A DNA stretch of 64,000 bases from NCBI RefSeq assembly GCF_902859875.1, contig NZ_CADIKF010000007.1, forward strand, positions 103,066 to 167,065, read 5' to 3'. Source of the stretch: Paraburkholderia solisilvae. GTDB taxonomy: Bacteria > Pseudomonadota > Gammaproteobacteria > Burkholderiales > Burkholderiaceae. Shown one piece after another: positions 36,131 to 45,463 of this stretch. Numbering within the stretch: the stretch's first letter is position 1; every line of letters begins with the position of its first letter. The position numbers were made by a program, and so were the translations under genes. The notes beneath the pieces were generated by a model that saw only the letters and a list, made by a program, of their open reading frames with translations, searched no databases and was not told where the DNA came from.

Positions 36131-36910
36131 ATGTCATGCATTGTGTCCAGGATATTTGAAAACCGCGTTCCGATCGTTCAGCCGGCAAACGCGATATTAA
36201 TTCCGTATACGTTTGAGAACAATCAGGAGCCGGATGATGCAGGCGCGAAAATTCATATAGATGCGCCGGCCCATACAAACATCATGAACGCTTCGTACGG
36301 AGCCGGAACAACCTTCAAGGTCAACGACAACGGAAGGTCGGCGGATATCGTAATCGGTGGCGCCAGCGCCGGGCGGAGGACCTCCGGAGTCAGCTGGGCA
36401 GTCAATCGGAGCGTGGTCCTGTCAGTCGACCCGGACGCACCCACGGGCGCGACGATCGACGACGGCAAGATTGCGTACTATAACGCCGCAGGGGAAACTG
36501 GACCGTCGTGTCCGCTTTCCGTGACAGTCTTCCCAACCGGTTCGACAATACCCACGATTAATGCGCCATTTTCCAAACGGGGTTCATGGCAGGATTGGGC
36601 AACGCAGTACTGGATCTACAGCTATCGCGTTTCGCTAAGAGTAACTGATAAACCGGTCACCGATTGGATCCTGTATTTCGATAAACTGCCGATTGGCACG
36701 ACAGTTTATGACGCAAGCAGCCTGTGGGTAAAAATCGTCATGGACGGCACCGAGGGAACCGTCGCGCTTCAAACTCCGGATGGAGCACATGTCATTCAAG
36801 CGGACACGCCGCTCGATGTTGATTTTCAATTGTTATATCCCACCACTCAGGATAATCCTGAACAATATAACTCTCTTTATGATGTGGTCGTCTACGATAT
36901 TGGAACCTGA
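36131..36910 (+). CDS. orphan protein in AT-rich surroundings
   Basis: I do not recognise this 259-residue protein. It looks beta-rich, with many Thr, Ser, Val and Asp residues and few helices, no signal peptide and no membrane segment. It contains segments such as VVLSVDPDAPTGATIDDGK and WIYSYRVSLRVTDKPVTDWI. AGGAG precedes the ATG at 36131. The leader (35,930-36,060) is clearly AT-rich against the rest of the window, and the 3' flank is also low in GC, suggesting horizontal arrival between two cob operons. Confidence 0.72.
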   Translation: MSCIVSRIFENRVPIVQPANAILIPYTFENNQEPDDAGAKIHIDAPAHTNIMNASYGAGTTFKVNDNGRSADIVIGGASAGRRTSGVSWAVNRSVVLSVDPDAPTGATIDDGKIAYYNAAGETGPSCPLSVTVFPTGSTIPTINAPFSKRGSWQDWATQYWIYSYRVSLRVTDKPVTDWILYFDKLPIGTTVYDASSLWVKIVMDGTEGTVALQTPDGAHVIQADTPLDVDFQLLYPTTQDNPEQYNSLYDVVVYDIGT

Positions 36911-37085
36911 ATTCATATGGCATAAACGTCGAGCATTGCAATGGTTTATCGCAAAACCGGGCTTCGCGTCGCCCTCAATACACCGTCGAACGGTCAGTGG
37001 TCCTGCAATAGTCAGGGTTCTTCCCGATATGGGTGCGCGGCAAAATTGACGATATCAGCGGTTAACTTCGTTTCCGCCAAACGTC

Positions 37086-38033
37086 ATGCAGACCGACAAC
37101 GACCTTGCCGCACCGAACCTCATCGTTCCGTCCGCCGTTCTGATCGCAGATGCCCTGCCGATCGGCACGCCGCTCGAATGGCCGGTCGTCGATGCCGACG
37201 GCTCATTGCTATTCGAGCGCGGCGCGGTGGTGATCGGCCCGGAAGAACGCCGTTTTCTGTTCGCGCATTTCAAGCCGCGCCGCGGCGATCTCGCTGAAAC
37301 CGACGCCGATGGCGCGCCGCTCAATCCGGCGCAGCGTGACGATGCAGACGAAGAAGACACACCGCTGTCGCTGAAAGACACGCATCTGTCGATCGGCGCG
37401 TTGATCGGCGTACGCCCGCAAAACGCGAGCGGCCAGATGCTGCCGAGCCGCGTCATCGGTTTTGCGCCGAACCAGTCCGTATTCGTCATGCCGCCGCACG
37501 TCGACGGCCGTCCGCTGTCGCTGACGGTCGGAGAAAACGTGGAGATCGTCGCGATCGCAAGTCAGGCGGTGTTCCGCTTTGTCTGCACGGTCGACTCGGT
37601 GTGTCACCTGCCGTTCGACTACGTCGTGCTATCGAAGCCCGGTGTGATCCGCCGGCTGCGCGAACGCAAGTCGATTCGCGTGCATGCGCGGCTGCCGGTG
37701 CGCTTTGGCATCAACGCGGACGGCGACGCCTACGAAGGGCTCGGCCTGATGCAGACCATCAGCGCGCTCGGCATGTCGTTCGGCACGCCGTGGCTGATCG
37801 GCAAGGTCGGACAGCGCGTGCGCGTGTCGTTCCGGCTGCAATCGAAAGATAGCGACACGCTCATCGAAACCACCGCGATCGTGCGCAATGCGCAGGCTGC
37901 GTCCGCGGCCGACGGGCTCGCGACGCACGGGCTCGAATTCGAACATCTCGATACCGCGCAGCAGCTTGCGCTGAAATCGTTCGTGTTCGACCGCATCGAC
38001 GATATCTCGCACTGGTCGAACGGCGTGCGCTGA
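37086..38033 (+). CDS. PilZ-domain protein, YcgR-like
   Basis: The 315-residue cytoplasmic protein has an N-terminal YcgR-like part (residues about 90-195, with FVCTVDSVCHLPFDYVVLSK) and a C-terminal PilZ domain. The first c-di-GMP motif is present as RERKSIRVHARLPVRF (RxxxR). The second motif, normally (D/N)xSxxG, reads TISALG, so the first position is Thr instead of Asp or Asn. YcgR slows the flagellar motor when c-di-GMP binds. No motility gene is nearby. Reduced ligand affinity is possible, by inference. Confidence 0.85.
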   Translation: MQTDNDLAAPNLIVPSAVLIADALPIGTPLEWPVVDADGSLLFERGAVVIGPEERRFLFAHFKPRRGDLAETDADGAPLNPAQRDDADEEDTPLSLKDTHLSIGALIGVRPQNASGQMLPSRVIGFAPNQSVFVMPPHVDGRPLSLTVGENVEIVAIASQAVFRFVCTVDSVCHLPFDYVVLSKPGVIRRLRERKSIRVHARLPVRFGINADGDAYEGLGLMQTISALGMSFGTPWLIGKVGQRVRVSFRLQSKDSDTLIETTAIVRNAQAASAADGLATHGLEFEHLDTAQQLALKSFVFDRIDDISHWSNGVR

Positions 38034-38141
38034 CGCGACGCCGTTGCGCTGGTTGCGGCCACGGACATGCGCCCCATCATGCGCGATGGCCGCGGCTGAT
38101 GCGCGACCGCGCTTGCTGCCGGCAGATTCGACGGGATAACG

Positions 38142-38837
38142 TCAGCCTGCGTGGATCAACTGATCAGGTGTGACATACAGCCCTTCCCACGCCCGCGCTA
38201 ACTGCTCGCAGCGGCGCAGCCGCACGACACCCTGCTCGAAGTCGACCAGCACGATACGGTCGGCTGCTTCCGGCCGCGCCGGCATGCCGCCGCTGCGGCC
38301 ATCCGTCAACAGCCACAACCAGCGCTGCTGCGCCGGCTTGCGCTTCGCGGCGCGCGCGAGCAATTGTGCGGCGCGCCCGATTGCCGGTACGAACGGCGTC
38401 CCGCCGCCGCCGCCGATCGGATTCAGCCACTGTTCGCTCCAGCCACGCGGAATGGCCGGCCCAAACCGCAGATCGGCGCGCGTGCCGCCGAAGCAGATCA
38501 ACGCAGCCTCGTGCCGGTCGGCACGCGCGCGTCCGAACAGCGCGGCGAGCATGCCCTTGGCGAGCGCGAGCTGCGCAGCGGCCAGCATCGAACCGGAGCA
38601 ATCGAGCACGAAGCAATGCAGCGCGCCGCGCGGATGGGCTTCGCGGACCAGGCGCAGATGTTCGGCGCGCAGGCGTTGCGGGCCTTTGGCCGCGAGCGTG
38701 CCCGGCCACGCGATGCGCGCGCCCGCTTGACCGCGCGCCGCGGCCGTGCCGTTGACCTTGACCTCGCCTGCGGGCCATCGGAAACCGCTGCGCGAAACGC
38801 CAGCGGCGGCGCTCTTCCGATGGCTCAGCGTTTTTTT
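38142..38837 (-). CDS. VWA (ChlD-like) chelatase part, -1 frame continuation
   Basis: This frame encodes about 230 residues with a von Willebrand A domain: the MIDAS motif LDCSGSM, then GGTRADLRFG, a Gly-rich GGGGGTPFVPA stretch and LLTDGRSGG. The part before the MIDAS motif (FRWPAGEVKVNG, RIAWPGTLAAKGPQRL, GALHCFVLDCSGSM) is family-typical and coded upstream of any ATG, GTG or TTG in the frame. The first possible start (GTG, 38609) lies inside the MIDAS motif, so expression must come from a -1 shift at the slippery heptamer in the chlI-like gene. The fused product would have about 584 residues. Confidence 0.85.
   Translation of the reverse strand, partial: KKTLSHRKSAAAGVSRSGFRWPAGEVKVNGTAAARGQAGARIAWPGTLAAKGPQRLRAEHLRLVREAHPRGALHCFVLDCSGSMLAAAQLALAKGMLAALFGRARADRHEAALICFGGTRADLRFGPAIPRGWSEQWLNPIGGGGGTPFVPAIGRAAQLLARAAKRKPAQQRWLWLLTDGRSGGMPARPEAADRIVLVDFEQGVVRLRRCEQLARAWEGLYVTPDQLIHAG
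38785..38837 (-). promoter_or_regulatory. programmed -1 frameshift signal (A-AAA-AAA plus hairpin)
   Basis: The chlI-like gene ends TCA AAA AAA CGC TGA. The heptamer A-AAA-AAA (38831-38837) is an ideal -1 slippery site, in the right phase, three bases before the zero-frame stop. Slipping enters exactly the VWA frame. Downstream, CCGCTGGCG-ttt-CGC(G)CAGCGG (38785-38806) folds into a nine-pair stem with one bulge. I see no clear SD-like stimulator upstream. Confidence 0.75.
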
Positions 38838-39895
38838 GACGGAAGCGGGATCACGCGCTTCACGTGCTTAATGCCGACCGGTTCGGGCGGCAGATAGCCC
38901 CAGTCGCTATCGCCTGGCGCGTCGGCCTCGCGCGCATCGCGTTCGCCGGTCGTGGCACGCGTGTTGTTGTTTTGCTCACCAGTCAAACCTGGTTCTTCCA
39001 GTTGCTGCAACGCTTCGCCGTTTCGTTGCCGATGCAACAATACCGATTGCGCGACGCGCTCGACATGTGCGGTGCTCACCGCGGGCGCCCCTTCGAGCGC
39101 GGCAAGCGCACGCGCGGCGCGCAACATCACCAGATCGGCGCGCATGCCGTCGACTTGCGCGGCGATACATAACGCGCTGACACGTTGATGCACGGCCTCG
39201 TCGAACTCAAGTTGCGCCAAGGCCGCGCGCGCCGCACGGATACGGCCTGCCTGCGCATCCTGCTGCGCCCCGTGGCGTTCACGAAACGCTTGCGGATCGG
39301 TATCGAACGCGAGCCGTGCCTTAACAATCTGCTGCCGGACCAGCGGATCGAAGCAGTTCTGCAGTTCGACCATCAGGCCGAAGCGGTCGGTCAGTTGCGG
39401 GCGCAATTCGCCCTCTTCCGGGTTCATTGTGCCGATCAGCACGAAGCTCGCCGCGTGGCTATGCGACACGCCATCGCGTTCGACCGTGTTGACGCCGCTT
39501 GCAGCCGCATCGAGCAATGCGTCGACCAGCGCATCGGGCAACAGGTTCACTTCGTCGACGTACAGCACGCCGCGATGCGCATTCGCGAGCAGGCCCGGCG
39601 CAAAGCGCACCGAGCCGTCGCGCAGCACGGTTTCGATATCGAGTGTGCCGACGAGGCGTTCTTCGCTCGCATTGAGCGGCAACGTGACGAACTGACCGTC
39701 CGGCAGCAGTTCGGCAAGCGCGCGCGCTGCCGTCGATTTGGCCGTGCCGCGCGGACCGCTGACCAGCACACCGCCGATGCCCGGATCGACCGCGGCCAGC
39801 AAAAGCGCCTGCTGCAGCTCGGGCTGCCCCAGCAATGCGGCAAACGGAAACACCGGCGCGCGGCCGTCTGCCGTCGCGTTGACGATCGTATTCAT
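38825..39895 (-). CDS. ChlI-like AAA ATPase subunit of the cobalt chelatase
   Basis: The 356-residue AAA+ protein has Walker A (SGPRGTAKSTAA), Walker B (GVLYVDEVNLLP) and the ChlI/BchI segments LPLNASEERLVGTLDIE and IGTMNPEEGELRPQLTDRFG. With CobN it should insert cobalt into the corrin ring using ATP, taking the CobS role; no cobS or cobT is present. Its ATG overlaps the cobN stop (ATGA). The zero-frame product ends just after the slippery heptamer and matches the short ChlI-like subunit; the -1 product is ChlD-like. Confidence 0.92.
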   Translation of the reverse strand: MNTIVNATADGRAPVFPFAALLGQPELQQALLLAAVDPGIGGVLVSGPRGTAKSTAARALAELLPDGQFVTLPLNASEERLVGTLDIETVLRDGSVRFAPGLLANAHRGVLYVDEVNLLPDALVDALLDAAASGVNTVERDGVSHSHAASFVLIGTMNPEEGELRPQLTDRFGLMVELQNCFDPLVRQQIVKARLAFDTDPQAFRERHGAQQDAQAGRIRAARAALAQLEFDEAVHQRVSALCIAAQVDGMRADLVMLRAARALAALEGAPAVSTAHVERVAQSVLLHRQRNGEALQQLEEPGLTGEQNNNTRATTGERDAREADAPGDSDWGYLPPEPVGIKHVKRVIPLPSKKR

Positions 39896-42800
39896 GAGCG
39901 CTTCCCTTCAATCTGTTGTTCGCTCGCGAGCAGGTGCTGCTCGATCTGTTCGCGATACGCGCCCGGCTCCTGCCACAGGCCGCGCTGCATCGCTTCGAGC
40001 AGGCGCTCGCAGATGCCGTGCAGCGCGTGCGGGTTATGCGTCTGCAGGAAGGTGCGCGTGGCGGCGTCGTTCAGATAGGCATCCGCGACCAGCGCATATT
40101 GATGATCGGCAATCACGCGCGCGGTCGCGTCATAGCCGTACAGATAGTCGACGGTCGCCGCGATCTCGGCCCCGCCCTTATAGCCATGCCGTTTCACGCC
40201 GTCGAGCCACTTCGGGTTGACGACGCGCGAGCGGATCACCCGCGCGATCTCTTCGGTCAGCGTGCGCACGCGCGGCGCGTTCGGATTGCTGTGATCCGCG
40301 TGATACAGCTGCGGCTGGCTGCCGGACAAATGCCGCACGGCCGCGGCCATGCCGCCCTGAAACTGGTAGTAATCGTTCGAGTCGAGCAGGTCGTGTTCGC
40401 GGTTGTCCTGGTTTTGCAGCACCACGTCGAGACTCGCGAGCCGCATGCCGAATGTGTCGCGCGCCTCTTCGCCGGCGTTCTTCTGCGTGTAAGCGTAGCC
40501 GCCGTGCGCGAGATACGCGTTCGCGAGATCCGCGTCGGTCTGCCACTGCCGCGTATCGATCATCTCCTGCAGGCCCGCGCCGTACGCGCCCGGCCGCGCG
40601 CTGAAGACGCGCCAGCCGGCACGCTTGCGCGCCTCCTGCGCATCGAGTCCGCGCGCGAGCCACGCGTCGCGCTCGCGCAGCACACGGGCGCGGATCGGAT
40701 TCAGATGCTCGGGTTCGTCCTCGAGGTCCGCCACCGCCTGAACGGCCGCATCGAACAGATGCATCACGTTCGGAAACGCATCGCGGAAAAAACCCGATAC
40801 GCGCAGCGTGACGTCGATGCGCGGCCGGTCGAACACGGCGATCGGCATGATCTCGAAGTCGGTCACGCGATGACTGCCGGGCGCCCACTTCGGGCGCACG
40901 CCGAGCAACGCGAGCGCCTGCGCGATATCGTCGCCGCCGGTGCGCATCGTCGCGGTGCCCCACACCGACAGGCCGATCGCGCGCGGATAGTCGCCCTGCT
41001 CCTGCAGATGACGTTCGAGCAATTGCTGCGCCGACTTCATGCCGAGCGTCCACGCGGCTTGGGTCGGAATCGCGCGGGTGTCGACCGAGTAGAAATTGCG
41101 GCCGGTCGGCAGCACGTCGGGGCGCCCGCGCGATGGCGAACCGCTCGGCCCCGGCGGCACGAAGCGGCCTTCGAGGCCGCGCTGCAATTGCAGCATTTCC
41201 TGCGTGCCGCATGCGTCGAGACGCGGCAGTACGTCGGCGCGCAGACGTTGGAGGACGCGTTGGGTTTGCGGCAGTTCGCTGGTCGGAGGCAGTAGGCGTG
41301 CGGTTTGCGGTAATTCGTCGGTCGGAGGCAGCACGCGTTCGCGCTGCAGTAAATCGCCCGCCGAAGGCAGCCTACGTGCGGTTTGTAGCGATTCGCCCAT
41401 CGGGCGCAGCCCCTGCGCGGCCGACGGCAATGCTTCGACATGCCGCAGTGTGCTTTCAGTCTGCGGCACTTCACTCGCGTGCCGCAGCGCGACATCCGAC
41501 GCCGCCGGCGTCTCACCGCGTGGCTCGCACAGATCGGCCAGCAACGCGCCCGCAAGCAGTTCGAGCCGCTCGCGCGCGTCGCCGTTGTGCCGCCACGGCG
41601 CATCGCTGACCTGCTGCAACAACGCGGGCCGCGCGCCTTGCCACGGCGCGGACCAGTCGGCCGTCAACGGATCGAACAGATGATCGATCGCCAGATCGCG
41701 CGCGAGCGCATCGATCAGGCCCGCGTTCGCGCCCTGCCCGTCGCCCACCGGGTAACGGCCGAGCGCGAGCAGCGTATCGCGCCGCTGCACGCCGCGCGGC
41801 GACTGGCCGAACGTATGCAGACCGTCGCGGATCTGCGCTTCCTTCAACTCGCACAGCCACGCGTCGACGCGCGTGAGCAACGCGTCTTCGGCGTCCTGTC
41901 CGGCGGGTTTCGCGATGCTCAGTTCCTCGTGCAACCGGTGTTCGATGATGGTCGACAGGATCGTGCTTCGCAGCAGCTTTGCGCGGCGCGGATCGACCAT
42001 CAGCGCTTCGTAGTATTCGTCGACCTGCCGTTCGAGGTCCTGCAGCGGTCCGTAACTTTCTGCGCGCGTGAGCGGCGGCATCAGATGATCGACGATCACC
42101 GCCTGGGCGCGCCGCTTCGCCTGGCTGCCTTCGCCCGGATCGTTGACGATAAACGGATACAGATGCGGCAGCGGACCGAGAATCGCATCCGGCCAGCACG
42201 CATCGGAGAGCGCGACGCTTTTGCCCGGCAGCCACTCGAGATTGCCGTGCTTGCCGACGTGCACGATCGCATCGATGCCGAACTGATCGCGCAGCCAGAA
42301 GTAGAACGCGAGATACGCATGCGGCGGCACGAGCTCGGCGTCGTGATAGCTCGCGTAGTCGTGCTGTTCGCGCGAACGCGACGGCTGGATGCCGACGAAC
42401 ACGTGCCCGCAACGCCAGCCGGCGATCATGAAGCGGCCGCGCCGCACGGTCGGATCCTGCCGCGGCGGACCCCAGCGCGCGTTCAATGCATCGCGCAGCG
42501 ACGCGGGCAAGCGCGCGAAACGCGTTTCGTAATCGGCCACGGCAAGGCTTTGCAGCGCCGGCCGCAGGTCGCGCACCACCGGATCGTTCGTCACGCCCTG
42601 CGTGAGCTGGCCCAGCAATGCGTCGCCGTCCTCGGGCAGTTGCTCCGCCACGCGATAGCCGTCGTCGTGCAGTCTCTCCAGAATGCCGACCACCGATGCC
42701 GGCGTATCGAGCCCGACGCCGTTGCCGATCCGTCCTTCGCTCACCGGATAGTTCGCGAGGATCAGCGCGAGCTTCTTGTCCGCGTTATCGAGCGTGCGCA

Positions 42801-43911
42801 GCCTGCACCAGCGTTCGCTCAGTTCCGCGACAAAGGCGACGCGCTCCAGGTCCGGCTGGTAGCGGACCACATCGACTTCGGTATGCGGGCAGCGATACGC
42901 GAGGCCTTTGAAGCTGATCGCGCGCGTAATGATGCGGCCGTCCACCTCGGGCAGCGCGACATGCATCGCGATATCGCGCGAATTCAGGCCGTGATTGTCC
43001 TGCAGCCAGTCTTCGCGATTGCCGCCGCTCAGAATGACCTGCAGCACCGGCGCGTCGCCCGCGACGGCGAGCGGCGCCGGGTCGTCGATCGCACTGGCGG
43101 CGAAGGCGGTCGTGTTCAGCACCAGCGACGCATGATGTTGCTCGCACAACTGTCCGACGATGTCGCGGCTCAGCGCGTCTTTGAGCGATGTGATCGCGAT
43201 CGGCAACGGGTTCATTCCGCGTGCTTCGAGCGCATCGATCAGCGCGTCGAACACTGCGGTATTCGCGGCTTGCAGATGCGCCTTGTAGAACAGGATCGCG
43301 ACCACCGGCGCGTCGGCGCGCCAGCGCGCCTGCCAGTCGGCGATGATCGGCGTGTCGTGCGACGGATGATAGAGCGCGGCGGCGGGCAACGGCACCGGCA
43401 GCGGAGGCTCAGCGCCGAAGCCGAGCGAGCGCGACGCGATGCAACGCAAAAAGGCTTCCGCATTTTGCGGACCGCCCTCGCGCAGATAGCGCCATAACTG
43501 ATGACACAGCGCCGCGTCCGCGGTGCTGCGCGCGGTGAGGTTCAGGTCTTCCTGCAGATCGCCGGAGAACATCGCGAGCGTCTGCTGTTTGCGCTGCGCG
43601 AGCGCGACCACCTGTTCGATGCCGTACGGCCAGTACGATTCGCCGCCCAGATGGTCGACCACGACGACGCGCGCATGCTGCAACACATCGTCGACATAGA
43701 AGTCGACCGAGGCCGGCTGCCGCAGATACGTGACGTTCGCAAGACGCACGCTCGGAAAGCCCGCCGGCAGACGCGACACCACACTCGCGAGCAGCGACAG
43801 CGTGGTATCCGCGGAACTCAGCACGACGATATCCGCAGGCCGCTGATCGATCCGGATCACCCCTTTCGTATCGTCGACGAAGCCGCCCGGCGTGGTGCGC
43901 AGCAAATGCAT
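39892..43911 (-). CDS. cobN: cobaltochelatase subunit CobN
   Basis: The 1339-residue protein is the large porphyrin/corrin-binding subunit, of the same family as BchH/ChlH. Family segments include IVHVGKHGNLEWLPGKSVAL, the C-terminal MHLFDAAVQAVADLEDEPEH and YKGGAEIAATVDYLYGYDAT. It lies between cobW (42 bases upstream) and the chlI-like gene (4-base overlap), all under one riboswitch. An unusual insertion at roughly residues 800-890 (about 41,250-41,500) has degenerate 13-residue repeats such as RVLPPTDELPQTA and RLLPPTSELPQTQ, likely a disordered linker. Confidence 0.95.
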   Translation of the reverse strand: MHLLRTTPGGFVDDTKGVIRIDQRPADIVVLSSADTTLSLLASVVSRLPAGFPSVRLANVTYLRQPASVDFYVDDVLQHARVVVVDHLGGESYWPYGIEQVVALAQRKQQTLAMFSGDLQEDLNLTARSTADAALCHQLWRYLREGGPQNAEAFLRCIASRSLGFGAEPPLPVPLPAAALYHPSHDTPIIADWQARWRADAPVVAILFYKAHLQAANTAVFDALIDALEARGMNPLPIAITSLKDALSRDIVGQLCEQHHASLVLNTTAFAASAIDDPAPLAVAGDAPVLQVILSGGNREDWLQDNHGLNSRDIAMHVALPEVDGRIITRAISFKGLAYRCPHTEVDVVRYQPDLERVAFVAELSERWCRLRTLDNADKKLALILANYPVSEGRIGNGVGLDTPASVVGILERLHDDGYRVAEQLPEDGDALLGQLTQGVTNDPVVRDLRPALQSLAVADYETRFARLPASLRDALNARWGPPRQDPTVRRGRFMIAGWRCGHVFVGIQPSRSREQHDYASYHDAELVPPHAYLAFYFWLRDQFGIDAIVHVGKHGNLEWLPGKSVALSDACWPDAILGPLPHLYPFIVNDPGEGSQAKRRAQAVIVDHLMPPLTRAESYGPLQDLERQVDEYYEALMVDPRRAKLLRSTILSTIIEHRLHEELSIAKPAGQDAEDALLTRVDAWLCELKEAQIRDGLHTFGQSPRGVQRRDTLLALGRYPVGDGQGANAGLIDALARDLAIDHLFDPLTADWSAPWQGARPALLQQVSDAPWRHNGDARERLELLAGALLADLCEPRGETPAASDVALRHASEVPQTESTLRHVEALPSAAQGLRPMGESLQTARRLPSAGDLLQRERVLPPTDELPQTARLLPPTSELPQTQRVLQRLRADVLPRLDACGTQEMLQLQRGLEGRFVPPGPSGSPSRGRPDVLPTGRNFYSVDTRAIPTQAAWTLGMKSAQQLLERHLQEQGDYPRAIGLSVWGTATMRTGGDDIAQALALLGVRPKWAPGSHRVTDFEIMPIAVFDRPRIDVTLRVSGFFRDAFPNVMHLFDAAVQAVADLEDEPEHLNPIRARVLRERDAWLARGLDAQEARKRAGWRVFSARPGAYGAGLQEMIDTRQWQTDADLANAYLAHGGYAYTQKNAGEEARDTFGMRLASLDVVLQNQDNREHDLLDSNDYYQFQGGMAAAVRHLSGSQPQLYHADHSNPNAPRVRTLTEEIARVIRSRVVNPKWLDGVKRHGYKGGAEIAATVDYLYGYDATARVIADHQYALVADAYLNDAATRTFLQTHNPHALHGICERLLEAMQRGLWQEPGAYREQIEQHLLASEQQIEGKRS

Positions 43912-43953
43912 GTTCGTGCCGTCTCCGGTTCGTAGGGCTAAGGCGCGCGGCCG

Positions 43954-45039
43954 CTATGCGCGCTGAGCGTGCAGCGCGTCGTCCAGCGCGCGTTGCAGCG
44001 CCGGCTGCTCGAGGTCTGCGCCGATCATCACGAAGCGGCTCGCCGACGCGTTGCGCGGCGGTTCGTCGTCGCGCCAGCGGCGATCGAAATAGCTGTCGAA
44101 GCGGCGCCCGACGCCCTGAATCACAAGACGCATCGGCGCGTTCGGCAACACCGCAAAACCCTTCACGCGATACACCGTGTGCTGCTCGACCACGCGCTGC
44201 AGCGCCGCGATTATCGCTTCGCGCGACGGCGCATCGGCGGTGACGACCACGGAGTCGAAATCGTCGTGATGGTGGTCGGCATCTTCAGCGGAACCGTGGT
44301 GATCGTGACGCAGATGAATCGTTTCCTCCGACGCGGATTCGAGTCCGAGCAGCGTGTTCAGATCGAGCTGACCGTTTTGCGCGCGGACGATTTTCACCTG
44401 CGCCGGAATCTCTTCGCGAATCGTCGCTTCGACCGCACGCTCACGCGCGGCGTCGAGCAGGTCGGCCTTGTTCAGAATGACCAGGTCCGCGGCGGACAGC
44501 TGATCTTCGAACAGTTCGTGCAGCGGCGACTCGTGATCGAGGTTCGCATCGGCCTTGCGCATCGCGTCGACCGCGAGCGGATTGTCAGCGAACTGGCCGC
44601 TTGCGACCGCCGGGCCGTCGACGACCGTCACCACCGCGTCGACGGTGAAGCTGTTTTTGATCGACGGCCAGTTGAACGCCTGCACGAGCGGCTTCGGCAG
44701 CGCGAGGCCGGAGGTTTCGATCAGCACGTGGTCGATTTGCGCGCGCCGCTCGACGAGCTGCTCCATCACGGGAAAGAACTCTTCCTGCACGGTGCAGCAC
44801 AGGCAGCCGTTCGCGAGTTCATAGAGCTGACCTTCGGTTTCGCGGCCTTCCTCATCGCAGCCGATGCCACAGCCCTTGAGGATTTCGCCGTCGATGCCGA
44901 GTTCGCCGAACTCGTTGACGATGACCGCGACCCTCAAGCCGCCGGCGTGCTGAAGAATATGGCGCAACAAGGTGGTCTTGCCGCTGCCGAGAAAGCCCGT
45001 GACGATCGTCACCGGGATCTTGCGCATCTGGGTTTGCAT
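43954..45039 (-). CDS. cobW: CobW GTP-binding protein (cobalt chaperone)
   Basis: The 361-residue COG0523 GTPase has Walker A (TGFLGSGKTTLLRHIL), the NGCLCCTV metal-binding motif, ETSGLALP and LNKADLL (NKxD). The extra GCGIGCDEEGRETEGQLYEL insert is typical of CobW in B12 operons. A His-rich loop (HLRHDHHGSAEDADHHH) could bind metal. CobW is thought to deliver cobalt to the CobN chelatase, and cobN follows directly. A second in-frame ATG lies at 45027. A cobalamin riboswitch precedes the gene. Confidence 0.94.
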   Translation of the reverse strand: MQTQMRKIPVTIVTGFLGSGKTTLLRHILQHAGGLRVAVIVNEFGELGIDGEILKGCGIGCDEEGRETEGQLYELANGCLCCTVQEEFFPVMEQLVERRAQIDHVLIETSGLALPKPLVQAFNWPSIKNSFTVDAVVTVVDGPAVASGQFADNPLAVDAMRKADANLDHESPLHELFEDQLSAADLVILNKADLLDAARERAVEATIREEIPAQVKIVRAQNGQLDLNTLLGLESASEETIHLRHDHHGSAEDADHHHDDFDSVVVTADAPSREAIIAALQRVVEQHTVYRVKGFAVLPNAPMRLVIQGVGRRFDSYFDRRWRDDEPPRNASASRFVMIGADLEQPALQRALDDALHAQRA

Positions 45040-45167
45040 GGGCGAGGTATATAGCGACGATTAGCGACTAAAAGCGCGACGTTAGAGCGCGACACTAAAA
45101 GCGCGTGACGTGAAGCGCGCGAAGAAGTCATGGACGGAACGCCGCACCCCGCGGCGTCAACCCTGCT

Positions 45168-45430
45168 CTTCCGGCCGGTATCCGGGCTGGCGAGAGCGCC
45201 GCTTCACCTTCCCACACGAGTCGACGATTTCTCGTGCAGTGGTTATCTGCCCGCGCGGCCTTGCGCGCGGACCTCGAAGCCGGCTCTGCATCGCGTCAAA
45301 CGCGATGCGCTCGCCTTCCGTTGCGGGGGCAGCACAGTGGGGCCCGCAGCCATGATCCGTCAGACGGTGGCGTGGGTCGCTGTTTCCCGTTTAACTGCGC
45401 ACGCCAGAATGCGCGCGCGAGCACCAGAAG
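45168..45430 (-). promoter_or_regulatory. cobalamin riboswitch upstream of cobW
   Basis: Read on the minus strand: TTAAACGGGAAACAG near 45,390, CTGCCCCCGCAACGG near 45,330, CCACTG near 45,241 and AGCCCGGATACCGGCC near 45,180. CCAGAAG at 45424-45430 pairs with CTTCCGG at 45168-45174 as P1 (one G-T). It should control cobW-cobN-chlI/chlD. It begins 34 bases past the fic stop, so its promoter probably lies inside fic. Confidence 0.92.
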
Positions 45431-45463
45431 TCGGTGCGAGTGTAGGCGTGAGGCGCACAGGCG

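Noticed and set aside
38142..38609. Separate translation of the VWA protein from GTG 38609
   Set aside because: This start lies inside the MIDAS motif and would remove a conserved upstream part, so frameshift expression is preferred.
41440..43497. 685-codon open frame on the plus strand opposite cobN
   Set aside because: It is the antisense shadow of a GC-rich gene: Arg-rich sequence without domains, while the minus strand encodes clear CobN.
43969..45054. 361-codon plus-strand frame opposite cobW
   Set aside because: Exact antisense of cobW with no domain features.
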